Shown here piece by piece: positions 1 to 5,703 of a stretch of 7,462 nt of DNA (within the stretch, counting starts at the first letter, position 1; each line of letters starts with the position of its first letter). The position numbers and the translations under genes are program-made. Below the pieces are notes generated by a model. The model worked only from the letters and a program-made list of their open reading frames with translations, did not search any database and was not told the DNA's origin. The DNA lies in assembly GCA_937899305.1 (NCBI GenBank), contig CALDJV010000944.1, forward strand, positions 1-7,462, in the 5' to 3' direction. This DNA comes from an uncultured Cytophagaceae bacterium. Its GTDB lineage: Bacteria; Bacteroidota; Bacteroidia; Cytophagales; Microscillaceae.

Positions 1-647
1 AATATAGGTTTTGGTTTCGCCTTTTGTTGGTTTTTATCGTGCAGTGTACGTAGCAATTTGGTGAGCGGTTCTTTGTCTTGTAGTGCCCTCAAATTGGGTG
101 TATTAGGAGAACTCACGTTGACTACAAAATAGTCTACATAATCGTATAACTGATCAAAGCATTGTTCATAATCACTGATAGCCTCCTCGTTGGGTGTTAC
201 TTTATTTTTGCCAATATTGCCACCCACAATTACATTAGTTGGACGTTTTTTTAAGTGTTCAATTGCGGTAGTTACCCCTTCATTATTAAACCCCATTCGA
301 TTAACGATGGCTTCATCTTTTTTGAGACGAAACAAACGAGGTTTGGGATTACCAGCCTGGGCCTTGGGCGTAAGGGTTCCGATTTCGATAAAACCAAAAC
401 CGAAACTTGCCATCTCTGGAATGAGTACCGCATTTTTGTCGAAACCAGCTGCTAGCCCAATCGGATTCTTGAAAGTGAGTCCAAAGAGCTCTCGCTCCAA
501 AGAGGGCGCATGGTAAGCATAACGGCTCTTCAGAAAGTGAGAGATTCCAGGAATTTTGAAGGCCCACTTGATCATCTTGAAAGTGGAATGATGCACCCGT
601 TCGGCATCGAATCGGAAAAGAATGGGTCGGACAAGTAACTTATACAA
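1..647 (-). CDS. pyrD: Quinone-dependent dihydroorotate dehydrogenase (class 2 PyrD), 3' end cut by the window edge
   Basis: Catalyses the fourth step of de novo pyrimidine synthesis, oxidising dihydroorotate to orotate with FMN and passing electrons to membrane quinone. Translating the minus strand from 647 gives 215 residues with class 2 landmarks. The N-terminus (MYKLLVRPILFRFDAERVHH) is the membrane-associating extension typical of class 2. GLAAGFDKN (64-72) is the FMN-site loop, followed by GTLTPKAQAGNPKPRLFR (90-107), NRMGFNNEG (116-124) and GGNIGKNK (142-149). NVSSPNTPNLR (177-187) includes the Ser used as catalytic base in class 2, where class 1 has Cys. Family length is about 340 residues, so roughly the last third is missing. 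The start is TTG at 647: the frame is open only back to a TAA at 690-692 and contains no ATG or GTG before the family-typical MYKLL. It lies 58 bases after parB on the same strand, with no clear promoter or terminator between, so it may be co-transcribed with parAB. Confidence 0.95.
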   Translation of the reverse strand, partial: MYKLLVRPILFRFDAERVHHSTFKMIKWAFKIPGISHFLKSRYAYHAPSLERELFGLTFKNPIGLAAGFDKNAVLIPEMASFGFGFIEIGTLTPKAQAGNPKPRLFRLKKDEAIVNRMGFNNEGVTTAIEHLKKRPTNVIVGGNIGKNKVTPNEEAISDYEQCFDQLYDYVDYFVVNVSSPNTPNLRALQDKEPLTKLLRTLHDKNQQKAKPKPI

Positions 648-705
648 ATCTTGAATGCGTTTTGATGGTTCTACAAAAGTAATGGTTTTTTACCAAACCT
701 TTCAC

Positions 706-1635
706 TTACTTCTTGAATAACAGTTTCTCTAAATTATTCAAATCGGTTTTTAATTTAGAAAAGGCATATTTATCACGTTCACTAATGGCCATTTCAAGGG
801 CTTTTTTGATACTTACGTGATAGTGGGCGATTTTAGCGGCATTTTTTTCTTCCGAATATTCGTCTTCGGCCTGCTTGGTATTGGTTTGTTCTCCCTTGGC
901 TTCTTCTATTTCGGTAGCTCTTTTGTAGATATCTTCTACATCCAGAATAGGTATTTCATCCGAGTCGTTAGCTACTTCTCCAAGCTTTTGTACATGACTC
1001 TTATTTACCTTGACCTTTCCTTTCAGAATGTCTTGTTTAAGATCCGGATTAGAGCGGCCAATGATGTCCATGCCCTCAGCAAACTTACCGTCGCGGCGAA
1101 CTGTTTTTTCATCTACATTGTATTCCTTTCCAATACGTTTGGCGGTAGATTCTTTAGACTTGTTGCCACTACTTGTCTTTTGCAAGTCCGTACGTTGCCC
1201 TTGGGCTTTCTCTGAATTGTAACGTGTTCCTCGCAAAAAAGCTTGTTGTTCTTTGGTAAGATTTCGGCGACCCAGCTGATTATTAATCATCCAGTTTCGG
1301 GCTTCAAACCGAGTCTGAAAATGGACCATATGAATTTTAAAATCCACTTGGTATTGAGTGCAGATTCGATGACGGTTGTGTCCGTCAATCAACACATATT
1401 TACCCGCTAGTTCATCGTCTGAGCTACCAGGTACTTTCCATACTACCAAGGGCTCACGACACCCCTCATCGGCAATGTTTTGAGCCAACTGGTTGAACTC
1501 ATCTTCTTTGAGAGGAGGGATCAAATCCCGAAACTCAGGCTCAATGTGTATTTGAGCCTTTATTTGGGTTTCACTTTCATTTTTTTGTTTGACGGCTCCG
1601 CTCAAAAGCGAAGCCAGCTTATCTCGTTTAGCCAT
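706..1635 (-). CDS. parB: ParB-like partition / DNA-binding protein with a non-canonical nucleotide-binding box
   Basis: Probable centromere-binding partner of the ParA encoded just upstream; 309 residues. Residues 43-66 (LKEDEF...NIADEGCREPLVVW) match the start of the ParB N-terminal domain. The next box reads IDGHNRHRI (83-91), where chromosomal ParB CTPases have GERRxRA; this variant is typical of accessory ParB-like proteins of plasmids, phages and integrative elements. NNQLGRRNLTKEQQAFLRGTRY (118-139) is a linker common in that group. Residues 164-187 (TAKRIGKEYNVDEKTVRRD...) form a helix-turn-helix. The C-terminus (about 232-309) is highly charged and probably helical, a likely dimerisation region. 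The ATG at 1635 overlaps the end of parA by 8 bases (ATGGCTAA), which suggests translational coupling. The DNA site is unknown: no canonical TGTTTCACGTGAAACA is present. Confidence is high for ParB-like, lower for a true partition role. Confidence 0.88.
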   Translation of the reverse strand: MAKRDKLASLLSGAVKQKNESETQIKAQIHIEPEFRDLIPPLKEDEFNQLAQNIADEGCREPLVVWKVPGSSDDELAGKYVLIDGHNRHRICTQYQVDFKIHMVHFQTRFEARNWMINNQLGRRNLTKEQQAFLRGTRYNSEKAQGQRTDLQKTSSGNKSKESTAKRIGKEYNVDEKTVRRDGKFAEGMDIIGRSNPDLKQDILKGKVKVNKSHVQKLGEVANDSDEIPILDVEDIYKRATEIEEAKGEQTNTKQAEDEYSEEKNAAKIAHYHVSIKKALEMAISERDKYAFSKLKTDLNNLEKLLFKK

Positions 1636-2371
1636 TCACTATTTCTTTTGCCAGACTTAAATAATCACGTGCTGCAGCACATTCTTTATCATACGAAAAA
1701 ATATCCATTCGGTGAGTAGAAGATTCTACTATAGCTACATTCTGACGAATCACTGTTTGAAAGGCGGCCTCTCCATATTCGGTTTGTACCTTTTCTACAA
1801 TGGTTCGGCTTACCACCGTGCGGTTCACTTGGGTAAGTAACAACCCCATTAATCCCAATGCTGGATTGAGGTTTTGGCGCAACTCCTCGATCAATTCAAT
1901 GATGGTATCCAATCCTTTGATCGCAAGATATTGAGACTGTACCACGATCAATACTTCGTTGGCCGCAATCATCGCGTTGGCAGTAAGGATACCCAATGAA
2001 GGGGGGCAGTCGATCAAGATGTAGTCATAGTCTTTGGCTACCGTATTCAAAGCATTCCGCAGTTTGAAATATCCATTTACTTCGGTGATCAACTTTACTT
2101 CTGCTCCTGAGAGATCCAAATCAGCCGGTACCAAATGCAATCCTTTGGCCACTTGCTCAATGGGTAATTTCTCTCCTTCAACCAATGCGTGGTAAATATT
2201 TTTGGGAGGTTCTTCTACTCCAACCGATTGCGATAAGTTGGCTTGGGGGTCAGTGTCTACAATCAATACCTTTTTTTTGTGTAACGAAAGTGCCTTACCC
2301 AAGTTGAGGGTTGTGGTTGTTTTTCCTACGCCTCCTTTGTGATTTACAACAGCAATTATTCGAGGTTTCAT
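1628..2371 (-). CDS. parA: ParA/Soj-family partition ATPase, short type without an N-terminal HTH
   Basis: A 247-residue deviant Walker ATPase that would bind DNA non-specifically when ATP-bound and move ParB-DNA complexes. Visible motifs are the deviant Walker A HKGGVGKTTT (11-20, with signature Lys12 and Lys17), the A' motif DTDPQAN (39-45), and the Walker B region YILIDCPPSLG (117-127). The C-terminal part, with RQNVAIVESSTH (209-220) and a late YDKECAAARDYLSLAKEI, is typical of Soj/ParA. Length matches chromosomal Soj and short plasmid ParA proteins. There is no N-terminal operator-binding domain, so it probably does not autoregulate the way P1 ParA does. The gene is first of the parA-parB(-pyrD) run. 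About 177 bases separate it from the next gene upstream; that spacer holds a candidate promoter and a palindrome at 2522-2546. Family assignment is secure; which replicon it serves cannot be told from this window. Confidence 0.95.
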   Translation of the reverse strand: MKPRIIAVVNHKGGVGKTTTTLNLGKALSLHKKKVLIVDTDPQANLSQSVGVEEPPKNIYHALVEGEKLPIEQVAKGLHLVPADLDLSGAEVKLITEVNGYFKLRNALNTVAKDYDYILIDCPPSLGILTANAMIAANEVLIVVQSQYLAIKGLDTIIELIEELRQNLNPALGLMGLLLTQVNRTVVSRTIVEKVQTEYGEAAFQTVIRQNVAIVESSTHRMDIFSYDKECAAARDYLSLAKEIVNG

Positions 2372-2420
2372 TGAATCTTTGTCTAAGTTGTTGTTTTTAT
2401 GACGAATAATAATTTAGGCA

Positions 2421-2452
2421 TAAATTTACTACTTATAAAATATTTGCTCAAA
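2421..2452 (-). promoter_or_regulatory. Candidate Bacteroidota-type promoter for parA
   Basis: On the minus strand, TTTG (2449-2452) is followed after 20 bases by TAAATTTA (2421-2428). This resembles the Bacteroidota primary-sigma pattern TTTG - about 19 bases - TAnnTTTG, with an imperfect second box. It lies about 50 bases upstream of the parA ATG at 2371, a sensible distance. The region is very AT-rich, so chance matches are likely. Confidence 0.35.
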
Positions 2453-2521
2453 TAAAGGGGGCGTTTTTGGTATTGATATTCACTTCCGGAACTCTTTTTT
2501 TACTGCTTTTGTCCTTGTTTT

Positions 2522-2546
2522 ACTTCTGGACTTTTTGTCCAAAAGT
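2522..2546 (-). repeat. Dispersed GGACA-type palindrome, copy 1
   Basis: Read on the minus strand it has arms ACTTTTGGAC and GTCCAGAAGT around AAAAA. All ten positions pair if one G-U is allowed. It begins 2 bases beyond the dehydrogenase stop codon (2549-2551) and about 150 bases upstream of the parA start. No T-run follows on the minus strand, so it is not a standard terminator for the dehydrogenase gene. It matches copies at 3775, 3945 and 7116; the minus-strand reading is the one equivalent to the plus-strand copies 2 and 3. Confidence 0.75.
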
Positions 2547-2548
2547 AT

Positions 2549-3406
2549 TTAAAAAGTTTGCCCCTCCAAGTGAGTCCATTGAGTACTTACTTCCCACACC
2601 TTTTCAGCATATTCAATATTTTGGGCATCACTATTAGGCCGTTTTAGTTTTTTCTTAGCAAAGTACTTCCCAGTAGTATTGGCTACTTTAGGAGAGGTAG
2701 CCAAGTAGATGGAGGTGGCTGCTCCTGAGTCAGCATTGATCATAAATGGTTTGGCCATTAAAAAAACGAGGTTCATAAACCCCGAAAGGTTATGAGAAAA
2801 ATTGGTGCGTACTACTCCAGGATGTAGCGCATTCACTGTGATATTGGTTCCTTCTAAACATTTGGCAAGGGCAAGGGTAAAGTGGATGTTTAACAACTTA
2901 GAAAGAGCGTAGGCATTCATGGGAGTGTAGCCTTTTTCGATGTTGATATTATCAAGGTTGAAATTGATGAAGCGATGGGCTTCTGATGAAACATTTACGA
3001 TTCTTGCGGCCTCACTATTGAGCAAAGAAGGCTTCAATAAATTGGTAAGCATGAAGTATCCCAAATGATTGACGGCTACAGTTTTTTCTATCCCCTCTGG
3101 GGTAACTTCTCGAGTTTTGGACGCACTGATAAAACCCGCGTTATTAATGAGAATATCTATAGTAGGGTAGTGTTGAATGAGTTGTTGGGCTACTGTTTTT
3201 ATCTGGGCTTGTTCGGCAAAGTCACAAAGAAATATCTCAACGTTGGGATTGTTACTTTGCGCAATAATTTCTTCGCGGGCTTTTTCTGCCTTTTGTTGAT
3301 TGCGACAAACCATGACGATGGTGGCTCCGGTTTTAGCGATCTCTTGAGTAGTAGATTTACCAATACCTGCATTGGCACCAGTAATGACGCATACTTTCTC
3401 TTTCAT
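2549..3406 (-). CDS. Short-chain dehydrogenase/reductase, retinol-dehydrogenase-like
   Basis: A 285-residue classical-type SDR, an NAD(P)-dependent oxidoreductase with a Rossmann fold and no signal peptide, so cytosolic. The cofactor motif TGANAGIG is at 9-16; Arg35 in VMVCRN follows strand 2 and suggests NADP(H) preference. NNAG (88-91) stabilises the central sheet. The catalytic set is visible: Asn113 (VNHLGYF), Ser140 or 141 (VNVSS), and Tyr166 and Lys170 in NAYALSK. HPGVVRT (195-201) follows. The overall pattern resembles the RDH11-14/WWOX-like SDRs that Bacteroidota often annotate as retinol dehydrogenase or simply SDR; the true substrate is unknown. The ATG at 3406 gives the motif at its usual distance from the N-terminus. 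It is transcribed toward parA but separated by 177 bases with a likely parA promoter, so it is probably a separate unit. Confidence 0.92.
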   Translation of the reverse strand: MKEKVCVITGANAGIGKSTTQEIAKTGATIVMVCRNQQKAEKAREEIIAQSNNPNVEIFLCDFAEQAQIKTVAQQLIQHYPTIDILINNAGFISASKTREVTPEGIEKTVAVNHLGYFMLTNLLKPSLLNSEAARIVNVSSEAHRFINFNLDNINIEKGYTPMNAYALSKLLNIHFTLALAKCLEGTNITVNALHPGVVRTNFSHNLSGFMNLVFLMAKPFMINADSGAATSIYLATSPKVANTTGKYFAKKKLKRPNSDAQNIEYAEKVWEVSTQWTHLEGQTF

Positions 3407-3640
3407 GAATTTAAGGGGTTTAAAGCGTTACTTGAAGTAATTCCTTAATATACCAATAAGGGAGTATGTAAAAAATAACATACCCAATTAGTAGCCTTTT
3501 CTATCCGCAAAACCACTGGCTCTAATAGGGAGACTATTTATTGCACCCTCCCTAAGTAACGCGTTCGCAATAACTGTCCGTTTTAGTCTTACTCCTCTTC
3601 GCTATACTTCGTTCCTTTTTAGCCGTTGGCAGAGCTCGGC

Positions 3641-3698
3641 ACAGCAAAGCTGTAGCCATCGGTTTTGCCCGTAGCCCTGCTACGAGCGCAAAAAGCGC
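3641..3698. repeat. Three consecutive small hairpins
   Basis: Within 58 bases there are three perfect inverted repeats: ACAGC-AAA-GCTGT (3641-3653), CGTAG-CCCTG-CTACG (3670-3684) and GCGC-AAAAA-GCGC (3686-3698). Local GC content is visibly higher than in the surrounding spacer. The arrangement resembles a structured intergenic repeat or a decayed small mobile element rather than coding sequence. No long T-run follows on either strand, so a simple intrinsic terminator is unlikely. Confidence 0.55.
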
Positions 3699-3724
3699 CT
3701 TGTTTAGCTTTGAGTAATTTCGCT

Positions 3725-3773
3725 AAAACCTCGACACTTATTTTGAAAGTGTTACTAAACCAGAAGAGGTTTT
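3725..3773. repeat. Nested inverted repeat next to palindrome copy 2
   Basis: The outer arms are AAAACCTC (3725-3732) and GAGGTTTT (3766-3773, with one base of register slack in the T-run). Inside them is an inner hairpin, ACACTT (3734-3739) / AAGTGT (3747-3752), with a 7-base loop. The outer right arm abuts palindrome copy 2, which starts at 3775. Folded as RNA or extruded as DNA, the block would make two adjacent stems. Confidence 0.5.
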
Positions 3774-3774
3774 T

Positions 3775-3799
3775 ACTTTTGGACAAAATGTCCAGAGGT
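3775..3799 (+). repeat. Dispersed GGACA-type palindrome, copy 2
   Basis: The 11-base arms ACTTTTGGACA and TGTCCAGAGGT flank an AAA loop. On the plus strand all 11 positions pair if two G-U pairs are allowed; on the minus strand the same two positions become C-A mismatches, so the plus orientation is the RNA-compatible one. With three extra T bases on the left it forms a 28-base identity with copy 3, 170 bases away. Confidence 0.8.
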
Positions 3800-3944
3800 A
3801 ACAAAGGGTAAGCTAGGAGTATGTATTCTTCTCTATTTGGCCTTGTCAGCAAGAAGTCAAATGTGACTATCCATGGTAGAGAAAAATCAGGTAAAAGCAT
3901 TCTCATTGGTTTTCCCGGAGTAAGACCACTGAATGAAAGAATTT

Positions 3945-3969
3945 ACTTTTGGACAAAATGTCCAGAGGT
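3945..3969 (+). repeat. Dispersed GGACA-type palindrome, copy 3
   Basis: Identical to copy 2 over the whole 25-base palindrome, plus TTT on its left (3942-3944). It ends about 98 bases before the start of the DIP1984-family gene, so it could lie in that gene's promoter or leader. Beyond the repeat the two copies share only a loose ACAA (AACAA against CACAA), so the identity is confined to the palindrome. Confidence 0.8.
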
Positions 3970-4067
3970 CACAAGTTTAAAATTTTTTACTGCTTTGGTG
4001 ATTATCGAATGAGTTGTGCGTCTTATGGGTGTACTACCGAGATACAAACAACCAATCAATAATCGAT

Positions 4068-4502
4068 ATGAACATTGCCAAAGCACTGAAAAAAAAGAAT
4101 CAAATCATCAATGATATCAATAAGATCAAAGCGAAGGTAAAACATAACAACTCTATTTTAAAGGGGAACGAGCCCGCTTACGATATCCCTACTTTGCTGG
4201 AACAATTACAAACCAAAACCGACGAATTGATTTCGTTGAAAGTCAAATTGACTCAGGCCAATAGCGAAGTGCAAGAAAAGATATATCGGATAGGAGAGTT
4301 AAAATCCATGATTACGTTTTACCGGGAAGTATCGGTAAACCAAGGAAAAGTGAAGCAAGGATACAATGATGTATTTGCCGAGTACGAAGCCCAACTAAAA
4401 CAAAAGGAAAGGGATGACATCATAGAACAACTCGAACAAGAAATTACTGAATTGCAAGACGAACTAGATACTTTTAATTATACCCATACCATTACCCTTT
4501 AG
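4068..4502 (+). CDS. DIP1984-family coiled-coil protein
   Basis: A 144-residue soluble, strongly helical protein. The opening MNIAKALKKKNQIINDINKI, the GNEPAYD segment (33-39), then LLEQLQTKTDELISLKVKL..AN (43-65) and the closing helix (about 104-136, heptad-like Leu/Ile spacing) ending in NYTHTITL follow the layout of the DIP1984 (septicolysin-like) family. The usual family pattern is an N-terminal helix, a GEEP-type turn, a helix ending in IN..N, a middle ISALRE-type helix and a C-terminal coil. No enzymatic role is established for this family. The frame is open back to an ATG at 4014, but the extra 18 residues (MCVLWVYYRDT...) do not look like the family and 4068 gives the conserved start, so 4068 was chosen. 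It stands alone, divergent from the dehydrogenase, behind a repeat-filled leader. Confidence 0.8.
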   Translation: MNIAKALKKKNQIINDINKIKAKVKHNNSILKGNEPAYDIPTLLEQLQTKTDELISLKVKLTQANSEVQEKIYRIGELKSMITFYREVSVNQGKVKQGYNDVFAEYEAQLKQKERDDIIEQLEQEITELQDELDTFNYTHTITL

Positions 4503-4780
4503 GTTTTTGGTATAGCAAAAAATAAACACCGAACATCATACTTTCAGAGTGAATAGAGGAATTAGGGGTGACGAGAACTTTAGCGAAAAGGATCCCGATA
4601 AGTCAGAGGCGTAAGGTCTGGAGTCATATCAAGTCGACAGCATCAAGTTTCAAACCTTGCGTGTAGATTCAAACTTTGTGAAATTTATAACACAACATGA
4701 AATCCATCTAATCACTTTTGAACAGCATTGATCAGTAGGTGTTTTCTTTTTTCGAGAGGCACCTGTTTTAATATAATTAC

Positions 4781-4945
4781 ATTGTTCCGCTTCGCTTATG
4801 GTTGCATTGTTCTATTGTTGCGCGAGGCGATGACTTATTGTTCCATTGTTCCGCCTTTGGCTGATTGTTGTATTTTTTTATTGTTCAATTGCTCCGCTAC
4901 GCTCATTGTTCAATTGTTGCGCGAGGCGTCACATAACTAATTGTT
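4781..4945. repeat. Scattered ATTGTT repeat array with GC-rich separators
   Basis: ATTGTT occurs at 4781, 4806, 4814, 4837, 4845, 4864, 4880, 4905, 4913 and 4940, with a variant ATTGCT at 4888. Four neighbouring pairs are exactly 8 bases apart. Separators are short GC-rich blocks such as CCGCTTCGC, CCGCTACGCTC and GCCTTTGGC. A 16-base unit, ATTGTTGCGCGAGGCG, is repeated exactly at 4814-4829 and 4913-4928. Sequence composition is unlike any coding region in the window. Confidence 0.75.
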
Positions 4946-4993
4946 AGTTCCTTTGGCTTTGCTCAGGACTTCGGGTTGCGTGAAGCGACGTAT

Positions 4994-5028
4994 CACTTTT
5001 CATTTTACGTTTTACATTTTTCACTTAA
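4994..5028. repeat. Tandem heptamer array, CRYTTWW, five units
   Basis: Five consecutive 7-base units in perfect register all fit CRYTTWW (for example CATTTTA, CGTTTTA, CATTTTT). Non-coding, T-rich. Similar short heptamer repeats are known in intergenic DNA of cyanobacteria and other bacteria; the function is unknown. Confidence 0.7.
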
Positions 5029-5048
5029 TTGTTACCAACTAAAGAAAA

Positions 5049-5076
5049 CTGTGGACTATGGACCGTGGACTGTAGA
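5049..5076. repeat. Tandem heptamer array, CYRTRGA, four units
   Basis: Four consecutive 7-base units in register (CTGTGGA, CTATGGA, CCGTGGA, CTGTAGA) vary only between purines or between pyrimidines at three positions. It lies 20 bases after the CRYTTWW array and about 96 bases before the carbonic anhydrase-like start codon. Confidence 0.75.
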
Positions 5077-5172
5077 AAACTCCCCACCAATAAAACCGAA
5101 ACTTTATTTTTTACGAATCACAAAATCCATTAACTTCCCTCATCTCAAATCTTCACCAAACAAAAAACACTG

Positions 5173-5703
5173 ATGGCTTTGATTAAGACAGTAAGAGGGT
5201 TTACTCCCCAATATGGCAAGGATTGTTTCCTGGCTGAAAATGCAACACTCGTGGGAAACATTGTAGCTGGCGATCGTTGTACCTTTTGGTTCAATTGTGT
5301 CGTGCGAGGAGATGTAAGTGCTATTAGAATGGGAGACCAAGTAAATGTACAAGATGGGGCAGTGGTGCATGCCACTTATCAACGTAGTGAAACCGTTATC
5401 GGAAACAATGTATCTATTGCCCACAATGCCATTGTACATGGCTGCACCATCGAAGACAATGTATTGATTGGAATGGGAGCAATTGTCATGGATGGTGCGG
5501 TCATCAAGTCGGGTTCTATCATTGGGGCGGGTGCCATTGTATTACAAAACACCGTCGTGGAATCAGGAACAGTGTGGGCCGGGAATCCAGCCAAAATGCT
5601 CAAAGAAGCTAAAGACCTTACCAGTGAAATTACCCGCATTGCTTCAGCTTATCCCAAATACGCGAGTTGGTTTATGGAAGATGAAAAAAGCGAAGGGTCA
5701 TGA
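5173..5703 (+). CDS. Gamma-class carbonic anhydrase family protein (left-handed beta-helix hexapeptide protein)
   Basis: A 176-residue cytosolic protein of the gamma-carbonic anhydrase/YrdA/PaaY group. Hexapeptide-repeat strands run from about residue 22 to 136 (for example ATLVGNIVAGD, NNVSIAHNAIVHG, NVLIGMGAIVMDG), as expected for a trimeric left-handed beta-helix. The three zinc-ligand histidines are in place: His66 (VVHAT), His84 and His89 (SIAHNAIVHG). RGDV (45-48) holds the conserved Arg and Asp. NPAKML (138-143) and a C-terminal helix close the fold. Length agrees with the YrdA-type proteins, which lack the acidic proton-shuttle loop of the archaeal Cam enzyme; many such relatives have little or no measured carbonic anhydrase activity, so the reaction is uncertain. 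The start at 5173 gives the family-typical short N-terminus. The stop TGA shares ATGA with the next gene, so the two are probably translated as a pair. Confidence 0.93.
   Translation: MALIKTVRGFTPQYGKDCFLAENATLVGNIVAGDRCTFWFNCVVRGDVSAIRMGDQVNVQDGAVVHATYQRSETVIGNNVSIAHNAIVHGCTIEDNVLIGMGAIVMDGAVIKSGSIIGAGAIVLQNTVVESGTVWAGNPAKMLKEAKDLTSEITRIASAYPKYASWFMEDEKSEGS

Larger units (their letters stand above)
3407..4067. other. 661-base gene-free spacer rich in inverted repeats
   Basis: No convincing gene was found. Open frames here have no recognisable domain and read straight through the hairpins. Near the dehydrogenase start there is a 6-base inverted repeat, GTATGT (3464-3469) / ACATAC (3478-3483), which could be an operator, and a 7-base one, TAGGGAG (3526-3532) / CTCCCTA (3548-3554). 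A more GC-rich block at about 3555-3720 carries three small hairpins. Then come a nested hairpin (3725-3773) and two identical palindrome-bearing repeats. Promoters for the two flanking divergent genes must lie here, but none is clear. Confidence 0.7.
4503..5172. other. 670-base gene-free spacer with short-repeat arrays
   Basis: No supportable gene. The first part (4503-4780) is unremarkable; one plus-strand frame of about 38 codons (roughly 4614-4730, reading GLESYQVDSIKFQTLRVDS...) has protein-like composition but no start and could be a decayed fragment. From 4781 to 4945 there is a scattered ATTGTT array, and from 4994 to 5076 two unrelated arrays with 7-base period. Open frames across the arrays are low-complexity and not credible. 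The promoter of the downstream carbonic anhydrase-like gene must lie at the right end but is not obvious. Confidence 0.7.

Noticed and set aside
817..1215. 132-codon plus-strand frame opposite parB
   Set aside because: It is antisense to a well-supported ParB-like gene, and its hydrophobic composition is a by-product of the opposite strand's Lys/Glu codons.
1666..1680. CACGTG overlapping a perfect 12-base palindrome GTGCTGCAGCAC near the end of parA, as a parS site
   Set aside because: It falls on Ala-Ala-Ala-Arg codons of the conserved ParA C-terminus, so it is explained by coding. It does not match TGTTTCACGTGAAACA beyond the central CACGTG.
3619..3906. 95-codon minus-strand frame in the dehydrogenase/DIP1984 spacer
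   Set aside because: It is assembled from the hairpin cluster and palindrome copy 2 and has no protein-family features.
3821..4012. 63-codon plus-strand frame with AGGAG four bases before the ATG
   Set aside because: Its reading frame runs straight through palindrome copy 3, shows no recognisable domain, and Shine-Dalgarno sites are otherwise absent from this window. A genuine small peptide is not excluded.
4014..4067. Upstream ATG at 4014 as the start of the DIP1984-family gene
   Set aside because: The extra 18 residues (MCVLWVYYRDTNNQSIID) do not resemble the family, whose conserved N-terminus begins at 4068.
4540..4640. tRNA or other small RNA in the stretch after the DIP1984-family gene
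   Set aside because: No cloverleaf arms or TTCRANY-type T-loop could be found by eye.
4728..5173. Two short plus-strand frames (4728-4940 and 4976-5173) across the repeat arrays
   Set aside because: They translate repeated DNA, and their composition follows the ATTGTT and heptamer units rather than a protein.
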